Part shown: positions 1 to 7,415 of the stretch, piece after piece
Position numbering within the stretch: the stretch's first letter is position 1
How the letters are laid out: each line of letters begins with the position of its first letter
Assembly: GCF_002483205.1 (NCBI RefSeq)
Contig: NZ_DLHM01000005.1
Span: 73,928 to 137,927 of the forward strand
Reading direction: 5' to 3'
DNA: 64,000 nucleotides
Source of the DNA: Flavihumibacter sp. UBA7668
GTDB lineage: Bacteria; Bacteroidota; Bacteroidia; Chitinophagales; Chitinophagaceae
The notes under the pieces: generated by a model
What the model was told of the DNA's origin: nothing
Seen by the model: the letters and a program-made list of their open reading frames with translations, nothing else
The model's database searches: none
Position numbers and translations under genes: made by a program

Positions 1-235
1 TGAACAATTAACCGAAACAGAACCGCAGGGACCTGATATTCAAAGTCTTACAGAAAGAGAAATCCAGATTATCAGTTTTATCAAAAAAGGACATTCCTCC
101 CGGGAAATTGCTGCGGAACTGGATATTTCACTTAAAACAGTGGAAGTACACCGGCATAATATTCTTAAAAAACTCAAACTTAAAAACACGGCTGCACTGG
201 TAAACTTTATCAATAGCAACCCAAGTTTGTATTGA
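1..235 (+). CDS. LuxR/NarL-type DNA-binding regulator, C-terminal part (5' end outside window)
   Basis: Only the last 77 codons are in the window, read in the frame starting at base 2 and ending at TGA 233-235. They encode a complete LuxR/FixJ-type helix-turn-helix: SLTEREIQII, then GHSSREIAAELDIS, then the recognition helix KTVEVHRHNILKKL, ending LKNTAALVNF. This domain binds operator DNA as a dimer, usually as the output part of a two-component response regulator; the receiver or other sensor half would lie upstream. The stop overlaps the TTG start of the next gene by four bases (TTGA), so the two are probably translated from one mRNA. The target genes are unknown. The fold is clear; whether it is a response regulator cannot be seen here. 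Confidence 0.88.
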   Translation, partial: EQLTETEPQGPDIQSLTEREIQIISFIKKGHSSREIAAELDISLKTVEVHRHNILKKLKLKNTAALVNFINSNPSLY

Positions 236-918
236 GTTTGAATTTTGCTGATAAAGCAATACAATTCTTTAGTGAGTTGAAACCTCCGGGTCGGTTACCG
301 CCCGGAGTTCAACCGCTCTTTCCCCATAAGGATCCCGCTATTCAGTTGCTCATTCGGCAATTTTTTAAGCGGTTTTATGGAGGTGATCAGCCCAGGGTTA
401 TGCTGATCGGGATTAATCCTGGCAGGCTTGGTGCAGGAATTACCGGCATTAATTTTACTGCACCCAAACAATTGGAGGCAAACTGTGGAATTTCACATGA
501 TTTGGGAGATTCGTCTGAATTATCAGCTGAATTTATTTATGAGGTGATTACTGCTTTCGGTGGCCCGTTGGCTTTTTATCAGCAGTTTTATCTTGGATCC
601 GTTAGCCCGATAGGGTTTATCAAAGCCGGGAGAAACCTGAATTATTATGATGACCCTCTTTTGCTTGAGCGGATTCGACCCTATGCAGTAAAACAAATAA
701 GCAAGCAGCTGGATTTTGGCATAAAAAAATCAGCTGCAATATGTATTGGTGGAGATAAAAACCTGCGATTTCTGAAATCTGTAAATGATGAGTTTAATTT
801 CTTTGAAGAGCTCCGGGTTGTTCCTCATCCTCGTTTTATCCTTCAATATCGCCGTTCAAAGAAGGAAGAATTTATTCAACAATATTTGAAGGAACTCTTG
901 TATTGCATAAAAAAATAA
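232..918 (+). CDS. uracil-DNA glycosylase superfamily protein, SMUG2-like (DUF4918)
   Basis: Predicted base-excision repair enzyme that removes uracil or oxidised pyrimidines from DNA. The 228-residue protein carries the SMUG-type first motif GINPGRLGAGITG (residues 60-72), where the Asn of GINPG is the expected catalytic position, and the second motif VVPHPR (197-201) that supplies the intercalating loop and His. FYLGSVSPIGF around 119-129 is also typical of the family. The start must be TTG at 232 (or 238), because the next Met is residue 57 and would cut into the core just before the GINPG motif. That TTG overlaps the stop of the upstream LuxR-type gene, suggesting translational coupling. 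The family call rests on motifs; substrate preference is inferred. Confidence 0.85.
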   Translation: MSLNFADKAIQFFSELKPPGRLPPGVQPLFPHKDPAIQLLIRQFFKRFYGGDQPRVMLIGINPGRLGAGITGINFTAPKQLEANCGISHDLGDSSELSAEFIYEVITAFGGPLAFYQQFYLGSVSPIGFIKAGRNLNYYDDPLLLERIRPYAVKQISKQLDFGIKKSAAICIGGDKNLRFLKSVNDEFNFFEELRVVPHPRFILQYRRSKKEEFIQQYLKELLYCIKK

Positions 919-929
919 TACTAGATTTG
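898..929 (+). promoter_or_regulatory. Bacteroidota-type promoter for the MATE gene
   Basis: A -33 TTG (898-900) and a -7 TAGATTTG (922-929) are separated by 21 bases, matching the phylum consensus TTG-N19-21-TAnnTTTG. Transcription would begin near 936, giving a leader of about 135 bases before the MATE start at 1072. Confidence 0.6.
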
Positions 930-935
930 CCGTCT

Positions 936-1071
936 TATACGTCGAATTATGATCTGCTAATTTACCGGTCCAACCGGTACTGATCCATCAGGATCTATTT
1001 TATAGCCGGTAGTAAATACCGGATGCTGATATGGCCTTTTCTGGCTATTCTTTATTATTATTTATCTGTAA
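936..1071 (+). promoter_or_regulatory. hairpin-rich 5' leader of the MATE exporter gene
   Basis: Three hairpins follow one another: TACCGGT/ACCGGTA (963-969 with 973-979), GATCC/GGATC (982-986 with 991-995) and CCGGTA/TACCGG (1006-1011 with 1017-1022). Arms of hairpins 1 and 3 are complementary to each other, and ATAGCC (1002-1007) can instead pair with GGCTAT (1043-1048). This is the shape of a switching leader, but I recognise no known riboswitch class, and the ACCGGT arms resemble the window's extragenic palindromes. Confidence 0.4.
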
Positions 1072-2496
1072 ATGCAAACGAATAATTCTACTGCCCTTCG
1101 ACTGGGTAGTATATGGACTTTCCTGAAAGCTGCTCTAAAAGGTGAGGAGCAGGATTATACCAGCGGCAGCATCCGCCGTGCAGTTTTTCTTCTGGCCATT
1201 CCCATGGTAATTGAAATGGGAATGGAAAGTGTTTTTGCCATCGTTGATCTCTATTTTGTTGGACAACTTCCCGATAGTCAGCATAATATTCAGACAGTGG
1301 GTTTAACTGAATCGGTTTTATCACTGGTTTATGCCATGGCTATTGGAGTAAGTATGGCGGCAACGGCTATGGTGGCACGCAGGGTAGGGGAAAAAGACCG
1401 AAAAGGTGCCGCACATGCAGCCATGCAATCCCTCCTGGTGGGTATTGCCATTGCTGTAGTAGTAAGTGGTGTTGGTCTCTTCCTGGCACCGGATATTCTC
1501 CGTTGGATGGGAGCTGAACCGGAGACCGTGAAGATAGGAACCCCCTATACCCGACTAATGATGGGGACCAGTCTGGTAATTACCCTGCTCTTTCTTATTA
1601 ATGGAATTTTCCGTGGTGCAGGTGATGCTTCCATGGCCATGAAAAGCCTGATGATTGCCAATCTCGCCAATATTGTACTCTGCCCGATCCTGATTTTGGG
1701 ATGGGGTCCCATACCAGGTATGGGTTTGATAGGCGCTGCGTTAGCCACCACTATTGGAAGAGGTATTGGCGTTGCCTATCAGTTGTATCATTTGTTTGGC
1801 AACAAATCGCAGGTAAGTCTGCGACTGGCAAAATGGTTGCCTGATTGGAATGTAATCACTTCCCTTTTTAAAGTGGCAGCACCTGGGACGGCACAATTTA
1901 TTATCGGTTCCTGCTCCTGGATTTTCCTGGCCAAACTGGTAGCTGAAACCGGCCATTCTGCAGCATCAGCAGGTTATCAGACCGCAATCCGGATAATGGT
2001 ATTTTTTATCCTGCCTGCATGGGGCATGTCGAATGCGGCAGCTACCCTCGTGGGACAAAATCTGGGTGCCCAAAAACCGGAACGTGCCGTAGAATCTGTA
2101 AATGCAACGGCCCGGTACAATGCCATTTTTATGGGTATAGTTATGCTGGTTTTTCTGTTTGCTTCCGAATGGGTAGTGGGGTTTTTTACCCATGACCCGG
2201 AAGTGAAACGAATCGGAACCGAAGCGCTCCGGATTATGAGTACCGGATTCGTTTTTTATGGAATTGGCATGGTGATGGCAAATGCTTTCAATGGGGCCGG
2301 CGATACCAAAACGCCTACGCGGATTAACCTGATCGGGTTCTGGTTTTTCCAGATTCCACTTGCTTATCTGCTGTCAAAAACTGCAGGCCTCGGTCCATTG
2401 GGAGTTTTTATTGCCATCCCCGTTGCAGAAACCAGTATCACCATTGCTGCCTGGATTCTTTTTTTAAAAGGGCGCTGGAAACATGTAGTGATATAA
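1072..2496 (+). CDS. MATE family efflux transporter
   Basis: Inner-membrane drug or metabolite exporter of the multidrug and toxin extrusion family, driven by a Na+ or H+ gradient. The 474-residue length and two related halves of six membrane helices each are standard. Family features visible include IPMVIEMGMESVFAIVDLYFVGQL at the start of the first half, the internal repeat AAPGTAQFIIGSCSW at the start of the second half, and AATLVGQNLGAQKPERA in the loop after helix 8. A soluble N-terminal stretch of about 35 residues precedes the first helix. The ATG at 1072 follows a long structured leader and a good promoter. The AI-2E-type gene begins 14 bases downstream and probably shares the mRNA. 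The substrate cannot be read from sequence. Confidence 0.93.
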   Translation: MQTNNSTALRLGSIWTFLKAALKGEEQDYTSGSIRRAVFLLAIPMVIEMGMESVFAIVDLYFVGQLPDSQHNIQTVGLTESVLSLVYAMAIGVSMAATAMVARRVGEKDRKGAAHAAMQSLLVGIAIAVVVSGVGLFLAPDILRWMGAEPETVKIGTPYTRLMMGTSLVITLLFLINGIFRGAGDASMAMKSLMIANLANIVLCPILILGWGPIPGMGLIGAALATTIGRGIGVAYQLYHLFGNKSQVSLRLAKWLPDWNVITSLFKVAAPGTAQFIIGSCSWIFLAKLVAETGHSAASAGYQTAIRIMVFFILPAWGMSNAAATLVGQNLGAQKPERAVESVNATARYNAIFMGIVMLVFLFASEWVVGFFTHDPEVKRIGTEALRIMSTGFVFYGIGMVMANAFNGAGDTKTPTRINLIGFWFFQIPLAYLLSKTAGLGPLGVFIAIPVAETSITIAAWILFLKGRWKHVVI

Positions 2497-2510
2497 TGTT
2501 ATATTAGAAC

Positions 2511-3560
2511 ATGAGTTATTTAAATTCAGATAAACTTCGTCAGGTTATTTTTTTATTGATGCTGCTCTTATTGGGCGGCATCCTTTTTTTTGAATTAAGA
2601 GCCTTTTTGCCGGCAGTTTTAGGGGCTTTTACTTTATTTATTCTGATGAACCGCTGGATGCGGGTCCTGGTTGTCAGAGGGTGGAAACCCGCGTTGGCAG
2701 CCTCGGCTTTGATGTTATTATCCTTTATGGTGATTGTACTCCCAATTGCAGGAGTTATCAGTATGCTGGTGAACCGGTTGAAAAAATCAGGGTTGCATCT
2801 GCAGCAAGCCATCGGTGCCATTGAAAAATTCATTCAAAACCTGGAGCAGCAAATTGGCTTTCAACTGATTAGTGAGCAGTCTTTGGAAAAATTAGGAGGG
2901 CTCGCAGCGCAGGAATTACCGCTTCTGCTGGGGGCTACTTTCAATACCCTTACTACCCTGATAGTCATGTATTTTATTCTGTATTTCATGCTGATGGGCG
3001 GCAGGACATCAGAATACAATATTTTTCAGTGGCTGCCTATGTCCAAAAAAAACCAGCATCAGTTGCAACAGCAAATCAATTCACTGGTGTTTTCCAATGC
3101 CATTGGGATTCCCCTGATTGCTGTAATTCAGGGCGTAATAGGATTGGGGGGATACTTAATAATGGGAGTGAAAGAACCCTTTCTCTGGTTTGCCATCACC
3201 TGTATCGGATCAATGATTCCGATTATTGGTGCCGCGATTGCCTATATTCCGCTGGCCATCATATTTTTTGCGGGCGGCGATACCTTAAGGGGGGTGGCCA
3301 TGCTGATTTTTGGATTTGGTGTAATCGGCACCTCCGATAATGTTTTTCGTTTCTGGCTTCAAAAGAAAATAGGGGATGTACATCCGTTGATTACTGTTTT
3401 TGGAGTAATTCTTGGGATTGATCTGTTTGGTTTTATCGGACTGGTATTTGGTCCACTCCTTATTTCTGTTTTTATTTTACTGATCCGGATTTATCATTTA
3501 GAATTCGCGGAAGTAATTCCTGCTGAAAATGAATCCTTTACTGCTGATGAATCCCGGTGA
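2511..3560 (+). CDS. AI-2E family transporter (UPF0118/PerM-like membrane protein)
   Basis: Polytopic inner-membrane protein of 349 residues from the family that includes E. coli TqsA and PerM; members export or exchange small solutes, and some handle autoinducer-2 or Na+. Two helix pairs in the first 80 residues are followed by a soluble coiled stretch (KKSGLHLQQAIGAIEKFIQNLEQQIGF) and a C-terminal helix bundle with the typical IGSMIPIIGAAIAYIPLAIIF and HPLITVFGVILGIDLFGFIGLVFGP blocks. It lies 14 bases after the MATE gene on the same strand, so co-transcription is likely. The family is clear, but the transported substrate is not, and a quorum-sensing role should not be assumed. Confidence 0.9.
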   Translation: MSYLNSDKLRQVIFLLMLLLLGGILFFELRAFLPAVLGAFTLFILMNRWMRVLVVRGWKPALAASALMLLSFMVIVLPIAGVISMLVNRLKKSGLHLQQAIGAIEKFIQNLEQQIGFQLISEQSLEKLGGLAAQELPLLLGATFNTLTTLIVMYFILYFMLMGGRTSEYNIFQWLPMSKKNQHQLQQQINSLVFSNAIGIPLIAVIQGVIGLGGYLIMGVKEPFLWFAITCIGSMIPIIGAAIAYIPLAIIFFAGGDTLRGVAMLIFGFGVIGTSDNVFRFWLQKKIGDVHPLITVFGVILGIDLFGFIGLVFGPLLISVFILLIRIYHLEFAEVIPAENESFTADESR

Positions 3561-3659
3561 TAGGTTTGCCTGATGATGATTTTGGATTTATTTAGGATTT
3601 TGGGTAGAAATACGCACACTATTTGTTTATGGGTGCCCGTTAATACAATCCAAGCGTCC

Positions 3660-4493
3660 ATGAACAATCTATTATCCAATCCTACCCTGAAAACAGCTGT
3701 ATTCCTAACACTGTTTTCCCTGCATCTGATGGTCCCTGTAAATGTAACCACCAGTATGGCAGCCGGTTTTAAAAGCGCCGGTTCCATTGCTAATTTAACT
3801 GCCTGCATGCTGCCGTTGAGCCAGCAATTACCCGAAAAAAAGATTTTTTCCGCAAAAATTCCCCAGCCTAAAAAACTGGTAGCAGATGCTGTTTATACTG
3901 TAGCAGATTCTATTTATTCGGCACTTGGACTGGCACGGAAAGGCTTATCCCGTCCCGCTTTTCGATATGCGTGGAAAGGGTATAAGAACCTGCTCGATAA
4001 GGGCCGTGTTCGTCGATCCGATGTATTGTCTATTTGCGATTTCAGTCAGTCTTCCAAAAGGAAACGTCTCTATGTAATTGATCTGGAAGAGAAAAAGCTA
4101 TTGATGCAAACCTTTGTGGCGCATGGAAGAAACTCGGGATCAGAATATGCCCGGAATTTTTCCAATCGTCCGGAATCACATCAGAGCAGTCTGGGTTTTT
4201 ATGTAACCCGATCCACTTATTTTGGGGAACACGGATTGGCATTGAAGATTGATGGACTGGAAAGAGGAATAAATGATAAAGCGTCGGCCCGGAATATTGT
4301 GGTGCATGGTTCTGACTATGTGGGAACTGATTTTCTGAGATCCAATAAAATGAATGGAAGAAGTTTTGGTTGTCCGGCTGTTCCCAGAGAACAGGCTACC
4401 AAAATTATACATACTATTAAACAGGGCTCCTGCCTGTTTATTTATCATCCTTCAAAGAAATACCTGTCAAATTCAAAAATACTTAACGTTTAG
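3660..4493 (+). CDS. YkuD_2-type L,D-transpeptidase catalytic domain protein
   Basis: Exported protein with the murein L,D-transpeptidase-like fold (YkuD_2 family). The catalytic block VVHGSDYV (His216) and GRSFGCPAVP (Cys238) is intact, matching the HxG...SxGC(x) pattern of the family, so a peptidoglycan cross-linking or trimming activity in the periplasm is expected. I chose ATG 3660 rather than the in-frame ATG at 3573 because it is followed directly by a hydrophobic signal sequence (LKTAVFLTLFSLHLMVPV); the longer form would put 29 residues in front of it. It gives 277 residues. A strong terminator lies 43 bases downstream. It is on the same strand as the MATE and AI-2E genes but separated from them by about 100 bases. 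Confidence 0.85.
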   Translation: MNNLLSNPTLKTAVFLTLFSLHLMVPVNVTTSMAAGFKSAGSIANLTACMLPLSQQLPEKKIFSAKIPQPKKLVADAVYTVADSIYSALGLARKGLSRPAFRYAWKGYKNLLDKGRVRRSDVLSICDFSQSSKRKRLYVIDLEEKKLLMQTFVAHGRNSGSEYARNFSNRPESHQSSLGFYVTRSTYFGEHGLALKIDGLERGINDKASARNIVVHGSDYVGTDFLRSNKMNGRSFGCPAVPREQATKIIHTIKQGSCLFIYHPSKKYLSNSKILNV

Positions 4494-4535
4494 CTTGGAC
4501 ATAGACAAAGGCTGGTTTGGACACCCCTAAGCAAG

Positions 4536-4571
4536 AGCTCAATCCGTAGATTGAGCTTTTCTTTTTATTTT
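4536..4571 (+). terminator. rho-independent terminator after the L,D-transpeptidase gene
   Basis: Perfect nine-base stem AGCTCAATC / GATTGAGCT (4536-4544 and 4549-4557), loop CGTA, followed by a T-rich run (TTTTCTTTTTATTTT). Confidence 0.85.
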
Positions 4572-4594
4572 CAGGGTAACCTAATCTGCTGTTT

Positions 4595-4720
4595 ATGTCA
4601 AATACTGCAACCTGCCTGAATTGTCAGCTTACTTAAAAAGAAGAAGACATCTGTTGTAATCATTGTGGGCAATCGGGGGCTACGCCTCTATGGTCAGTTA
4701 CTGAAATGCAAAGGATGTAA
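4595..4720 (+). pseudogene. remnant of a zinc-ribbon protein gene, interrupted by an in-frame stop
   Basis: From ATG 4595 one frame reads MSNTATCLNCQLT, a TAA stop at 4634-4636, then KEEDICCNHCGQSGATPLW up to TAA 4718-4720. Ignoring the first stop, this is a recognisable zinc-ribbon: CLNC, a spacer of typical length, then CNHCGQ, as found at the N-terminus of many Bacteroidota membrane proteins (CxxC...CPNCGQ). The expected membrane part is missing and the sequence runs into the 3' end of the opposite-strand PAP2-related gene. It looks like a decayed, truncated gene. A chance match is possible because the piece is only about 40 codons. Confidence 0.5.
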
Positions 4721-4780
4721 AAGCTGGGTGGGGGTTGTTCTGGCAAGTGTTGCTTCGATCGCTTCTATGAAAAAAAGTGA

Positions 4781-5446
4781 TTATCCGATGACCACAATTG
4801 AAATTGCCATGGATACCAAACCAGTTAAGAATCCGGCTGCAAGATCCCTGGGCTCATGCTCGCCCAGAATTAGTCTAGCTGTTCCAACAAGTCCGCTTAT
4901 GAAGAGGGCAATCATCAGGGGCAGGGTCATTGGGATTAAACTTGTCCATGCGAGGTAGATGAAAAATCCGGATAAAACGCCCATGGCGATTCCATGCAGG
5001 CTGATTTTGATAAAATTATTGGCAGTAAGGGCAATGATACTGGATACAAAACTGGCGCATAATACCTGTACCAGTTCAGTAGGATTATCGCCCTGGTTTT
5101 TTGCCACGTAAAAAATCCAGAAATAAAATACCATGGAGGCAATAATCGGGATGATACGTTCTTTCTGCGTCTTTAAGCGAACGCTGGTGGCAAAGCCTAA
5201 TCGTTGTAAAAGAAACACGGTAAAGGCTGGAAAAAATGCTGTGCTCACAAATACCGATACCAGTTTGATTTTTTTATAAAGCTCCGTATCGCCCATAAAT
5301 GCAAAGGGATGCAGAAAGAGTAAAAATGCCGTGATATAGGTTGGGATAAAAAGCGGATGAAACAGGATGGAAATAAGGTTAGCAAATGCCCTTAAGATCC
5401 AATTAGCTTTTGGTATGCTACCAGCCTCGAAATTAAGTTGATTCAT
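4781..5446 (-). CDS. PAP2-related integral membrane protein, catalytic motifs partly degenerate
   Basis: 221-residue inner-membrane protein with about six hydrophobic helices. Its C-terminal GTARLILGEHEPRDLAAGF resembles PAP2 phosphatase motif 3 (SRxxxGxHxxxDvxxG, with Arg, His and Asp kept), and SLHGIAMG sits where motif 2 (PSGHA) is expected; a clear motif 1 (KxxxxxxRP) is not obvious, although KTQKERIIP lies in about the right place. It may be a lipid phosphatase variant or a non-catalytic relative. Its ATG shares one base with the stop of rpoN (TAATG), so it is almost certainly translated from the rpoN mRNA. A conserved uncharacterised membrane protein is the cautious description. Confidence 0.65.
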   Translation of the reverse strand: MNQLNFEAGSIPKANWILRAFANLISILFHPLFIPTYITAFLLFLHPFAFMGDTELYKKIKLVSVFVSTAFFPAFTVFLLQRLGFATSVRLKTQKERIIPIIASMVFYFWIFYVAKNQGDNPTELVQVLCASFVSSIIALTANNFIKISLHGIAMGVLSGFFIYLAWTSLIPMTLPLMIALFISGLVGTARLILGEHEPRDLAAGFLTGLVSMAISIVVIG

Positions 5447-6930
5447 TATAATTCCTTTCTGAGTCGCGCAACCGGGATATTTAGCTGTTCCCGGTATTTT
5501 GCTACCGTTCTGCGTGCAATGTTATAACCTTTTTCCTGTAATAATTCGGTTAATCGTTCATCGCTCAGGGGTTTGCGTTTGTGTTCACCTTCTACCAGAT
5601 TACTGAGGATTTTTTTAACCTCACGGGTACTTACTTCTTCTCCGCTATCCGTACTTAGACTTTCGCTGAAGAAGAATTTCAGCCGATAGGTTCCGAATTC
5701 GGTTTGTACAAATTTGCTGTTGGCAACCCGGCTAACAGTAGAGATATCCAAACCGGTGCGTTCGGCGATATCTTTCAGGATCATTGGACGCATGGTTGTT
5801 TCATCGCCCGTCAGAAAAAATTCATATTGGTAATCCAGAATGGTTTGCATCGTCATCATCAGGGTTTGCTGACGTTGTTTGATGGCATCAATAAACCATT
5901 TGGCCGCATCAATTTTTTGTTTGATAAACATCACAGCCTCTTTCTGACGCTTGTCTTTTTTGGTTCCGCGATCGTATTCCTTCAGCATGTCGCGATAACC
6001 TTCACTGATTCTCAGATCGGGTGCATTTTTGCTGTTCAGGGTAATTTCAAGTTTGCCGCCTGTATTGTAAATGAAGAAATCGGGCACTACATAACTTTCT
6101 GCTTTATTTACTTCACCCACATTTCCACCGGGTTTTGGACTCAGCCGGATAATTTGCTGGATGATGAGTTTGAGTTCTTCATCATCGATATTGAGTCCAC
6201 GCTGAATTTTATCGTAGTGTTTTTTGGTAAACTCATCGAAATAATTGGAAAGGATTTCAATAGCGCCATGTACGGCGGAGCCTTCATTTTTTTTACGTTC
6301 CAGTTGCAGCAGCAGGCATTCCTGAAGGTTGCGGGCAGCTACGCCAGCCGGATCAAAATGCTGGATAAGCAGGATTAATTCTTCTATTTCCTCTTCCGTG
6401 GCATCAATATTCTGGCGAAAGGCCAGATCATCCTGGATGGAGGCTGATTCTCTTCGGAGATAGCCGTCATCATCGATGCTGCCTACAATTTGTTCTGCAA
6501 TTTTTCGCTTGCGATCGTCCAGAGTCAGCATGCCGAGCTGGTCAGCCAGCATATCATGAAGCGATGATTCAATTTTAAATGGGGTAACCTGCTTGTCGTC
6601 TAATTCAGGATAATTATCATCCCGGAGCCGGTAATCGCCGATATCATCATCACCTTCCGAAACATATTCACTGATATCAATATTATCATATTCTTCTTCA
6701 GACCCTTCTGATTCAAACTCTTCTTCGGTTGATTCGAATTCATCTCTGGGCTCTTCGAAATTATCATCGTCCATTTCATCGCCCTGTTCCAGTGCCGGGT
6801 TCTCTTCCAGTTCTTCCTTGATGCGTTCCTCCAGGTTGGCTGTAGGCACCTGCAGCAGTTTCATCAGCTGAATTTGCTGAGGAGAAAGCTTCTGAAGTAG
6901 TTTCTGTTGTAAACTTTGTCCTAATGCCAT
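5446..6930 (-). CDS. rpoN: RNA polymerase sigma-54 factor
   Basis: Alternative sigma factor that directs RNA polymerase to -24/-12 promoters and needs an AAA+ enhancer-binding protein to open them. Region I is the Gln/Leu-rich N-terminus (SLQQKLLQKLSPQQIQLMKL), followed by a long Asp/Glu-rich region II (about residues 48-115), the core-binding and DNA-binding region III, and the C-terminal RpoN box ARRTVAKYRE (472-481), which contacts the -24 element. The 494-residue length is normal for Bacteroidota, whose region II is long and acidic. The downstream PAP2-related gene overlaps the stop by one base. No enhancer-binding protein is encoded in this window. Confidence 0.97.
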   Translation of the reverse strand: MALGQSLQQKLLQKLSPQQIQLMKLLQVPTANLEERIKEELEENPALEQGDEMDDDNFEEPRDEFESTEEEFESEGSEEEYDNIDISEYVSEGDDDIGDYRLRDDNYPELDDKQVTPFKIESSLHDMLADQLGMLTLDDRKRKIAEQIVGSIDDDGYLRRESASIQDDLAFRQNIDATEEEIEELILLIQHFDPAGVAARNLQECLLLQLERKKNEGSAVHGAIEILSNYFDEFTKKHYDKIQRGLNIDDEELKLIIQQIIRLSPKPGGNVGEVNKAESYVVPDFFIYNTGGKLEITLNSKNAPDLRISEGYRDMLKEYDRGTKKDKRQKEAVMFIKQKIDAAKWFIDAIKQRQQTLMMTMQTILDYQYEFFLTGDETTMRPMILKDIAERTGLDISTVSRVANSKFVQTEFGTYRLKFFFSESLSTDSGEEVSTREVKKILSNLVEGEHKRKPLSDERLTELLQEKGYNIARRTVAKYREQLNIPVARLRKEL

Positions 6931-7021
6931 TCGTTATGTTCAGGGTTTATGCGCCTTTTTTTGAAAAGTCGCGCTATCCACAAAAATCAGGCCGTAAATT
7001 ACGTAATTAGTTGCAGCACTT

Positions 7022-7414
7022 GTGAAAGGAATCCTTAAAATAATGATAATGCTCTTTATAGGGATGTCAGGATATACTGCGAAAGCCCAACAGGAGAAGC
7101 TTTTGCCGGTTTTAAAAAATTATGGCAGAATAGCTGTTCCAAGTCTTCAATCGGTGATGGAAATCAAAAAAACTCCTGATTTAAGGGGGTTCAAACAGCT
7201 GGATTTAACACATTGGCGGGGGGCTGGAATAATAGTACATGCACCGCCACGAGCTGTTTTTCTTCCGAATAATGTCCGGCTTGCGCCTGATTTTATTCTT
7301 CAGCAATGGGGGATTATATGTGTTGGGGAATATAGGTTCGAAAAAAAAACCGGGCTTCCGCTCCGGTTTCGATTAGGTTCACTGGATTATGTAAATCGCC
7401 TGGAAGGCAAATAG
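7022..7414 (+). CDS. hypothetical exported protein
   Basis: 130 residues beginning with a clear signal peptide (MKGILKIMIMLFIGMSGYTAKAQ, cleavage probably after AKA). The start is GTG at 7022, since no ATG precedes the signal sequence. The mature part is about 105 residues with no repeat or motif that I recognise (HAPPRAVFLPNNVRLAPDF, WGIICVGEYRFEKKTG). It is divergent from rpoN and its stop is two bases from the stop of the convergent GHL10 gene. Function unknown. Confidence 0.7.
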   Translation: MKGILKIMIMLFIGMSGYTAKAQQEKLLPVLKNYGRIAVPSLQSVMEIKKTPDLRGFKQLDLTHWRGAGIIVHAPPRAVFLPNNVRLAPDFILQQWGIICVGEYRFEKKTGLPLRFRLGSLDYVNRLEGK

Positions 7415-7415
7415 C

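Noticed and set aside
2511..3560. Quorum-sensing role of the AI-2E family protein
   Set aside because: The family name is historical; no luxS or Lsr genes are in the window.
4665..4958. Open frame on the plus strand of 97 codons
   Set aside because: It runs antisense to the PAP2-related gene, has no signal or motif, and overlaps the zinc-ribbon remnant in another frame.
5704..6378. Open frame of 224 codons on the plus strand
   Set aside because: It is the complement of rpoN, whose sigma-54 motifs are clear; the complement has no family features.
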